IMG/VR virus record: IMGVR_UViG_3300017720_000097
Span: 1-20,101 of that record
Length of the DNA: 20,101 nt
From: a virus
Reading direction: 5' to 3' (one strand)
Shown: in pieces, positions 14,916 through 20,101 of the stretch
How positions within the stretch are numbered: position 1 is the first letter of the stretch
How the letters are laid out: every line of letters starts with the position of its first letter
Notes under the pieces: generated by a model
Database searches by the model: none
Seen by the model: the letters and a program-made list of their open reading frames with translations, nothing else
Told to the model about the DNA's origin: nothing
Made by a program: the position numbers and the translations under genes

Positions 14916-15215
14916 ATGAAAAATAGATACGAAAATATAGAATTACTAAGAACTGAATTAGGTAAAAGATTCAAAAAAACTATCAGATACCCAAAGATGT
15001 CAAAAGAATCACAAGATATGTACATCATATCAATACAAGGTGATAGATTAGATAATCTTGCATACAAATACTATGAAGATGCAAGACTGTGGTGGATATT
15101 AGCTAGAGCTAATAATTTAGGTAAAGGTGATATGGAAATTCCGATTGGTACACAATTAAGAATACCATATAACTATATAGCTATTTTAGATGAATACAAC
15201 GAACTAAACAAATAA
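14916..15215 (+). CDS. 53: LysM-domain baseplate wedge protein, T4 gp53-like
   Basis: 99 residues. A LysM-like fold spans ~42-90: IQGDRLDNLAYKYYEDARLWWILARANNL (key residues GDRLD, A.KYY.D.R.WW.LA.AN) followed by IPIGTQLRIP. T4 gp53 is a baseplate wedge protein (196 residues) that carries such a LysM-like domain and links neighbouring wedges; this protein is the minimal form, as in many T4-like and jumbo phages. N-terminal ~40 residues are basic and polar. It starts three bases after the previous stop and lies between two baseplate genes, which fits. LysM in this context binds protein partners rather than peptidoglycan, by analogy with T4. Confidence 0.78.
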   Translation: MKNRYENIELLRTELGKRFKKTIRYPKMSKESQDMYIISIQGDRLDNLAYKYYEDARLWWILARANNLGKGDMEIPIGTQLRIPYNYIAILDEYNELNK

Positions 15216-15228
15216 AAGGTAATAAGTT

Positions 15229-17100
15229 ATGAAATTTGACCAAAATTTTCCCGGCCCGGTAGATGATGAGTTTAAAGCTAGAGAAAAAGCTATAGCCGGT
15301 AAAGCTATAAAATGGAACTATGATAAATATGCATATTGTACCATCCAATCTACGGGAGAAAGCTTAACAATTATCGCATCTGAACAGAAATTAATATTAG
15401 GTGATGGTGCCGCATATAATAGAAAACCACATATCAACTTATATACTACTGAAGGTGGTGTTCGTAAATTTAAACCTCAATTAAAATCCTGTAAAATCAC
15501 AAATGAAGGTGGGCAGGATTATACTGATTCATACCTTTACAATGTAGAATTTTCATTTACAGTATTCACTCAAGCTGATTTGAATGCAGCAGAAGCTACG
15601 TTTATGAGAGTAGGTGGTGGAATTAGAGTAGATTTTGGTTGGAAAGGTCTTGAGGGTGTTAATAAAGGTTTTGTTGAAGCAAATATATTTAATTTTGATT
15701 TTAGTATGAACGATGATGGTTCATTTGATTGTAACATAAAAGCAATGTCTCCTGCAGGATTATGGAGTGGTGAGGATATGGCCTCTGTAGATAATGAAAA
15801 AGTTGATAATGATGAAGAACCAACAAACTTTCTTTCAAGTTTAGAAGCTAAATGTAGAGAAGCTTTCGGATTAGATTCAGATGATGGACCCGATTCGGTT
15901 AGTGATTTAGGTAATAATAAACTTAGAGTAGAAGCAAAAAAACTCGGTGGATTAGAATGTGTATTTGGGGCGGCAGAGTTGATTATAGAGCCAGGATTTT
16001 GGAACGATGATGAACAATATATATTCTATACAACTATAGGAACTCTTATAAGATACATAAATTCAAAAGGTGATACTGATAAGAATACATATAAGGTTCA
16101 GCAGGGTGGAAAAACAGCATCATTTCCTAAAATTGAATGTTTGGGTTCAGCAGACCCTAAAGATTTCTTTTTACCAGGATTTCAAGGAAGTTATGGAGAC
16201 CCATCTGATGGTGGTAATGCAAAAAACTTTTCGAAATGGGGAGAAAACTTAGAAAATGGTGCAAGTTACGATACTAGTGATATTGAAAAGATAGCAGTAT
16301 CATTTCCGTTTTTAACAAAAACATATCAAAGTATGGCAGATAAAACAAAGACTGTTGGTGGATTTAAACAATCAGTAAAAATCGCAGAGTTTTTAAAAAC
16401 AATATTTGATAGATTAGAAAATGTAACAGGCGGATTGGTAACATTATCTGCAATTCCATTAAAGGGTGGGCAACCATTACAACCTGATAATCAAAAACCA
16501 CCATTTGATATAACGATAATGAATAAAAAGATGATTGAGAACGCCACAGGCCCAAAAGCATTTACATTCAAAACTTTAGCTAAAGATAGTATAACTAAAG
16601 CAGTGTCGTTAAGTAGTGAATTTGATGCCGATTATATATTAATGGCAACTAAAGCTAATATTGAAAAAGGTACATCTAATGGACACTTTTTAACAAAACC
16701 AAAAAAAGGGCCTTATCCACAAAATGGAGCTTTAAAAGAGCCTCCAAAGGTTGAATCTTCAGATATATTAGATATGAGAAATGAGATGGGTGATAAAGGT
16801 GCATCGCCTGAACGAATAACTGCTTATGGAGATGCATGTAGAGCATATATTATACAAAACTCAAAAGCGGATAGTAATTTAGCAGAAGGTAGATATGGTG
16901 AAATACAATATACGTTGAATCTTAGTGTTACAATAGATGGTGTTTGGGGAATCCCATTTTTAGCACCAATCAAAATTGATAGAATGCCTTCAGTATTTAA
17001 TACTAAAGGTGTATTATTTACTGTAATCGCAGTAAACCACGAATTTGATGGTAAAGGTGGTTGGGAAACTTCTTTAGAAACTGTAATGAGGATACCATAA
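15229..17100 (+). CDS. Baseplate hub protein (gp27 / late-control-D type)
   Basis: 623 residues. From ~75 the protein reads PQLKSCKITNEGGQDYTDSY ... VEFSFTVFTQADLNAAEATFM ... GGGIRVDFGWKG (~100-140), a pattern found in hub proteins that form the trimeric ring at the tube end. The C-terminal ~60 residues (TIDGVWGIPFLAPIKIDRMP, GVLFTVIAVNHEFDGKGGWETSLETVMR) match the closing domain shared by gp27 and late-control-D hub proteins, where the last strands carry V-x-H-x-x-x-G-x-W-x-T-x-L-x-x-x-M/R. No lysozyme motif (as in T4 gp5) is seen, so the cell-wall-cutting activity must be encoded elsewhere. AAAAGG lies before the ATG at proper spacing. The next gene's ATG overlaps its stop by one base. Confidence 0.68.
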   Translation: MKFDQNFPGPVDDEFKAREKAIAGKAIKWNYDKYAYCTIQSTGESLTIIASEQKLILGDGAAYNRKPHINLYTTEGGVRKFKPQLKSCKITNEGGQDYTDSYLYNVEFSFTVFTQADLNAAEATFMRVGGGIRVDFGWKGLEGVNKGFVEANIFNFDFSMNDDGSFDCNIKAMSPAGLWSGEDMASVDNEKVDNDEEPTNFLSSLEAKCREAFGLDSDDGPDSVSDLGNNKLRVEAKKLGGLECVFGAAELIIEPGFWNDDEQYIFYTTIGTLIRYINSKGDTDKNTYKVQQGGKTASFPKIECLGSADPKDFFLPGFQGSYGDPSDGGNAKNFSKWGENLENGASYDTSDIEKIAVSFPFLTKTYQSMADKTKTVGGFKQSVKIAEFLKTIFDRLENVTGGLVTLSAIPLKGGQPLQPDNQKPPFDITIMNKKMIENATGPKAFTFKTLAKDSITKAVSLSSEFDADYILMATKANIEKGTSNGHFLTKPKKGPYPQNGALKEPPKVESSDILDMRNEMGDKGASPERITAYGDACRAYIIQNSKADSNLAEGRYGEIQYTLNLSVTIDGVWGIPFLAPIKIDRMPSVFNTKGVLFTVIAVNHEFDGKGGWETSLETVMRIP

Positions 17101-17738
17101 TGGCACGTAACGAATTTAAAAGAAATAGGGTTTATTATACTAAAGCTCAAATCACAGATGGATTAATTACTCAAGGTGGTGAGTGGATGTTTATAGATGG
17201 TATGGAATATATTGGGCAATATCATTCATATACTACAGGTGAAGTATTTTCTGAAGCTAATTTTGTAGATGGTAAATCAAGAATGTTAATACCATATGTA
17301 GATGTAAAATCTGTTGGATTAAAAACATCAGAGGGTATGGATTTAGCTAAAAACTTTTTATATGATGGAGTAAAATCATTAGATATTAAAAAACAAACAA
17401 TGCCAAATAGAGATATAGAAGGTATTACAGATAAAGATATCAAAAATGGATTTATGATAAGATATTTTGGATATAGATATGATGATTCTTGCATAGAACT
17501 AAATAAAGAAAAATTCAACCAAATAGGTTCGGATGAGGGGTTATCAGGTGTAATTTATAAAAAGTTAAAAATAAAATGGAAAATAACAGGCCCAATTCAC
17601 GATACTTTCGATGAAAATGGTAAAAAATTAGAATCAGGTGTTTTTGATTCAAACAAAAGAAATGTAGCATTAATTTCGGAAAAACACCCATCAATAAAAC
17701 TCAAACTATTAGATTACACAGAATTTCACATCCTATAA
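17100..17738 (+). CDS. Conserved-looking phage structural protein, probably baseplate-associated
   Basis: 212 residues from the ATG at 17100, which overlaps the hub stop as TAATG, the same arrangement as at 576 and 11628. A longer in-frame start at 17061 would overlap the hub gene by 40 bases and adds an unconvincing MGNFFRNCNED leader, so I prefer 17100. Residues ~11-55 (YYTKAQITDGLITQGGEWMF ... EYIGQYHSYTTGEVFSEANF; key features ITxGL, GGE, Y.G.YH.YT.GE.F) match a pattern I recall from uncharacterised virion proteins of marine T4-like phages, next to hub or wedge genes. The central part (~85-130) is Lys/Asp-rich. The exact position in the virion is not known to me. Confidence 0.75.
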   Translation: MARNEFKRNRVYYTKAQITDGLITQGGEWMFIDGMEYIGQYHSYTTGEVFSEANFVDGKSRMLIPYVDVKSVGLKTSEGMDLAKNFLYDGVKSLDIKKQTMPNRDIEGITDKDIKNGFMIRYFGYRYDDSCIELNKEKFNQIGSDEGLSGVIYKKLKIKWKITGPIHDTFDENGKKLESGVFDSNKRNVALISEKHPSIKLKLLDYTEFHIL

Positions 17739-17742
17739 CACT

Positions 17743-17820
17743 ATGAATCCAAAAAAAGATATTAGCACAATCATATATATTCTACTAATGGTAACATTCT
17801 TCATTATTGGTATTTGTTAA
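17743..17820 (+). CDS. Tiny single-pass membrane peptide, 25 residues
   Basis: An ATG four bases after the previous stop opens 25 codons: a polar MNPKKD head and then about 19 uninterrupted hydrophobic residues (ISTIIYILLMVTFFIIGIC), ending at TAA 17818-17820. This is the shape of a single transmembrane helix with a cytoplasmic basic N-terminus. Its tight spacing behind the structural gene suggests it is the last cistron of the late unit. Possible roles are a pinholin-like or lysis-accessory peptide, or a host-membrane modulator; nothing in the sequence decides. No clear ribosome-binding site (CCTATAACACT). An AT-rich chance ORF remains possible. Confidence 0.42.
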   Translation: MNPKKDISTIIYILLMVTFFIIGIC

Positions 17821-17859
17821 TAACTTTGTTGAAAACTTAACAATTTCTTAACATTAAAA

Positions 17860-17891
17860 TTTGGTAAATCCAATAAAAAGTCGTATATTAG
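17860..17891 (+). promoter_or_regulatory. Bacteroidota-type promoter before the 88-residue gene
   Basis: TTTGGTAA (17860-17867) and TATATTAG (17884-17891) fit the TTTG / TAnnTTTG promoter with 20 bases between TTTG and TA; one base of the -7 box differs (A for the third T). Predicted start near 17899, giving a leader of ~37 bases before the ATG at 17936. The rest of the 115-base gap (17821-17935) shows no terminator. Confidence 0.7.
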
Positions 17892-17935
17892 TAGTGTAAT
17901 AAGGGTTGAGAGTTTAATCCACTAATAATTAAAAA

Positions 17936-18202
17936 ATGAATAAAATAAAAGAATTTGAAAAGAGTATTAAAGGAGTTAAGTTTACTCCGGCTCAAAAAAA
18001 GATTGTTGATTTAATCCTTAAAGGATATGAAATCAAAGTTGTTAACAAACACCATATGAGTGGTGGTCAGATGATGTGGAAATCTCCACATTCAGATTAT
18101 TTAGAGCATGCTGGTAAAGTTTACAAAGCATTTTTCAACGTTTTCTACCAAATCAAAAAACAAAAAGGAATCGAAGTTCCTACTAAATTATTTTGTAGTT
18201 AA
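17936..18202 (+). CDS. Small basic protein of unknown function
   Basis: 88 residues, Lys-rich, no membrane segment. FTPAQKKIVDLILKGYEI (~16-33) reads like a helix-turn-helix opening (T-x-x-Q-x-x-I-x-x-L-x-x-G-Y), followed by a His/Gly/Met-rich centre (KHHMSGGQMMWKSPHSDYLEHAG, key residues HH, W, H, H) and a final helix FFNVFYQIKKQKG. The pattern suggests a compact helical protein that might bind nucleic acid, but I recognise no family. It has its own host-type promoter and no Shine-Dalgarno sequence, only an A-rich leader, which is normal for Bacteroidota. Codon usage matches the neighbours. It could be an early or middle gene acting on host functions; that is inferred from the promoter type only. 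Confidence 0.78.
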   Translation: MNKIKEFEKSIKGVKFTPAQKKIVDLILKGYEIKVVNKHHMSGGQMMWKSPHSDYLEHAGKVYKAFFNVFYQIKKQKGIEVPTKLFCS

Positions 18203-18234
18203 TTTGGTAATTACAAAAAAGTTTTGTATATTTG
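18203..18234 (+). promoter_or_regulatory. Bacteroidota-type promoter before the polymerase gene
   Basis: TTTGGTAA (18203-18210) begins directly after the preceding stop, and TATATTTG (18227-18234) is a perfect TAnnTTTG box with 20 bases between TTTG and TA. The start of transcription should be near 18241. This matches the promoter at 17860 in both boxes and spacing. Confidence 0.85.
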
Positions 18235-18271
18235 ATATATGATTGAATTTCTTAAAGAAGGAAATATCTCA

Positions 18272-19498
18272 ATGGATAAGGTATATGTTCACCCTATATG
18301 GGAGAGCATATCGGTACACCCACATAATGATGGGTTATCTTTGTTGTATATATACGATATAGAAGGTGATAGAGAGGTTCTAATCAACTTAAACAATATC
18401 GACAACCATACAACCACATTAGATAAATTCACCTTTAAATTCAACGAATCCTATGTTTATGATAACAAATCACTTCTAAACATTCTTCAGCTAGATAACT
18501 CAGTTGATGCAGGATTAATAAAGTATTTACAATCGAATTCCCAACTCAAATCTACCCCAACACCAACACATACGTTTTATGAACGTAGATTCAGTTCCTT
18601 TAAAGGGGTAAACAACCTTATTCCAATATCTAAACATATAGAAACCATCAGAGATATTAGAAACGAATTCCTATCGTATTACGATTTGGGTTGGGATTCG
18701 GATTGTGTGAAGAAATTTGAAAATTTCTATATTAAGTCATTACATAAAGTAGAACAAAATGGGATACATACTACAAATGGGTTAGAGTGGACTCAATATC
18801 ACCCATTCACAACAACATCACGTCCATCAAACAACTTTGGTGGGGTTAATTATGCTGCACTTAATAAAGATGATGGTAGTAGAGATAGATTTGTTAGTAG
18901 GTTCGAAGGGGGTAAACTGATTCAATTTGATTATGATGCTTATCATCCTCGTATTATCGGTAAGATGGTAGATGAACCTATTCCGATGGATGTAAGTGGA
19001 CACCAAACCTTAGCAGATATGTATGGAGTACCTTACAACGATTCAAAAGCAATTACATTCCGACAATTGTATGGTGGAGTACAATCGGAATATCTACATA
19101 TTCCGTTGTTCTCTAAAGTTTCACACAAAATTGATAAAATGTGGATGGAATTCAATCGTAGAGGGTATGTAACTACTCCATTAGGTAGAAAGTTATCAAA
19201 ATCTAACTTAAACGATATGAATGCTAACAAACTATTTAATTATATGTTACAGGCAACTGAAACAGAACTAAATATGAAGATTTTGAGTAAGGTTATGGAG
19301 TTTTTGAAAGATAAACGTTCAAAAATGGTTTTATATACTTATGATTCATATTTATTGGATATACACTCTGATGATTTTAACAGTTTACAGAATTTAAAGA
19401 TACTTATAGAAGGGAATGGATTTCCTACAAAAATAGAAATCGGAGATAGATATTCTGAGATGAAATCTATAGATATAAAACAAATGGATAAGATATGA
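18272..19498 (+). CDS. Divergent family A DNA polymerase domain, no 3'-5' exonuclease
   Basis: 408 residues from ATG 18272. The frame also has ATG at 18239, but that lies at the predicted transcription start, whereas 18272 has AAGAAGGAAA before it. From ~176, TTTSRPSNN aligns with TATGRLSS of Pol I. Motif A is DYDAYHPR (D220; Pol I D705), with His in place of the Pol I steric-gate Glu710. Motif B keeps K259, F263 and Y267-G268 (Pol I K758, F762, Y766) but lacks Arg754. Motif C is YDS with D358 (Pol I D882) and Ser instead of Glu883. Both metal-binding aspartates are therefore present. The ~200 residues before motif A leave room for the thumb but not for an exonuclease domain, and no DxE exonuclease motif is seen. 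Role: template-directed DNA synthesis, replicative or repair; activity is unproven. The stop overlaps the next start as ATGA. Confidence 0.8.
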   Translation: MDKVYVHPIWESISVHPHNDGLSLLYIYDIEGDREVLINLNNIDNHTTTLDKFTFKFNESYVYDNKSLLNILQLDNSVDAGLIKYLQSNSQLKSTPTPTHTFYERRFSSFKGVNNLIPISKHIETIRDIRNEFLSYYDLGWDSDCVKKFENFYIKSLHKVEQNGIHTTNGLEWTQYHPFTTTSRPSNNFGGVNYAALNKDDGSRDRFVSRFEGGKLIQFDYDAYHPRIIGKMVDEPIPMDVSGHQTLADMYGVPYNDSKAITFRQLYGGVQSEYLHIPLFSKVSHKIDKMWMEFNRRGYVTTPLGRKLSKSNLNDMNANKLFNYMLQATETELNMKILSKVMEFLKDKRSKMVLYTYDSYLLDIHSDDFNSLQNLKILIEGNGFPTKIEIGDRYSEMKSIDIKQMDKI

Positions 19499-20101
19499 AC
19501 GAATTTCTTAAAGAAATAACTAGGTTATGGTGGGTTGAGGTTGGAACAGAACTACAAAATCCTTTATCCGAAAAATCCATAAGAGGCCTAAGAAAAGTAT
19601 TAAAAGAAGAATATGATTTCGATTCAGAAGTAATCGAATACATCATAGAGTCTGCAGTAAAAACACCTACAAACTTCCATTTAGGTGGTGATAGAACTTC
19701 AGGTATGGTAGTGGGTACAAATGATACCGCCGTATCTGCACATCTACATACCGATGATAACGAAGGGGAAGATGTAGTAGAAGAAGAGGAAAACGATGAA
19801 AAAGATGATAAACAATCTAAAGAAAGACCTGATAGTGGGGATGATAAAGAAAAAGTTAAAAAAGACATTGGACAAAACGCTCTCACTTCTTACGAAAAAG
19901 AAAAGTTAAAAGAAATTGATGATAAGTTGTTGAAACATAAATTAATGAATCCAACAACTAATAACCTAAATCAAGTATCAACATTATTAGGTAAAAAGAA
20001 ATCAGACCCAAAAGCATTTGCTATAGCAAAAAGTTGGTTAGGTGACCAAGGTGTAGCTGATGATGATATTGAAAAACAATCAGATAACTCAACTGATGAT
20101 A
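19495..20101 (+). CDS. Acidic protein of unknown function (3' end outside window)
   Basis: The ATG overlaps the polymerase stop (ATGA), implying coupled translation. The frame stays open to the window end: at least 202 residues. Residues 1-56 form a compact helical domain (MNEFLKEITRLWWVEVGTEL; LRKVLKEEYDFDSEVIEYII), 57-85 are Gly/Thr/His-rich, 86-125 are a highly charged Asp/Glu/Lys linker (DVVEEEENDEKDDK), and 126-202 are again helical and polar (LTSYEKEKLKEIDDKLL, AFAIAKSWLG). The charged middle suggests a flexible linker between two helical domains. Position after a polymerase hints at a replication partner, but the acidic linker is equally common in large virion or scaffold-associated proteins. 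Its first codons repeat 15 bases (19501-19515) found at 18245-18259 ahead of the polymerase gene. Confidence 0.75.
   Translation, partial: MNEFLKEITRLWWVEVGTELQNPLSEKSIRGLRKVLKEEYDFDSEVIEYIIESAVKTPTNFHLGGDRTSGMVVGTNDTAVSAHLHTDDNEGEDVVEEEENDEKDDKQSKERPDSGDDKEKVKKDIGQNALTSYEKEKLKEIDDKLLKHKLMNPTTNNLNQVSTLLGKKKSDPKAFAIAKSWLGDQGVADDDIEKQSDNSTDD

Noticed and set aside
17061-17099. Upstream start for the gene ending at 17738
   Set aside because: It would overlap the hub gene by 40 bases and adds an odd N-terminus, while ATG 17100 forms the same TAATG junction used at 576 and 11628.
1-20101. tRNA genes, integrase, attachment sites, insertion sequences or a lysogeny module
   Set aside because: Nothing with a tRNA cloverleaf, transposase or recombinase motif was seen; gaps are too short and are accounted for by promoters and terminators.

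Overview
The window is one strand-coherent block of a tailed-phage genome. It is AT-rich, all supported genes are on the + strand, intergenic gaps are short and no host housekeeping gene is visible. The gene set is that of a contractile-tail (T4-type) myovirus: neck proteins, sheath terminator, tail sheath, tail tube, a gp26-type chaperone/hub protein, tape measure, baseplate and hub proteins. Two intergenic regions near the right end carry a TTTG / TAnnTTTG promoter, the form used by the primary sigma factor of Bacteroidota. Several genes have AT-rich leaders without a clear Shine-Dalgarno sequence. I infer a phage of a Bacteroidota (possibly flavobacterial, perhaps aquatic) host. TAA, TAG and TGA all act as stops.

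Layout. 1-1046: 3' end of a tail fibre gene with a self-cleaving S74 chaperone domain, then a small Gly/Ser/Thr-rich protein. 1172-3671: neck/tail-completion operon (gp13-, gp14- and gp15-like). 3742-4041: small coiled-coil protein. 4115-6514: tail sheath (gp18), closed by a terminator. 6609-7097: tail tube (gp19). 7098-7241: two promoter-like motifs and a terminator. 7242-8319: gp26-like protein with an apparent programmed frameshift into a 68-residue extension. 8397-17820: a long unit with a small protein, tape measure, a repeat-rich baseplate protein, a LysM gp53-like wedge protein, the baseplate hub, a structural protein and a tiny membrane peptide. 17936-20101: a different module with host-type promoters, a small unknown protein, a divergent family A DNA polymerase domain and the start of an acidic protein.

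Two promoter classes appear to divide the window. The octamer TATTTATA occurs seven times, only between genes, upstream of the virion genes, and has no -35 partner; this resembles a T4-style late promoter. The two Bacteroidota-type promoters lie only in the polymerase module. The virion genes would together build a roughly 150 nm contractile tail (estimated from tape-measure length) and its baseplate.

The observations most worth a second look are the frameshift at a seven-T run in the gp26-like gene, the twenty copies of a 15-residue GETTP repeat in a baseplate protein, the divergent exonuclease-less polymerase, and the candidate late-promoter motif.
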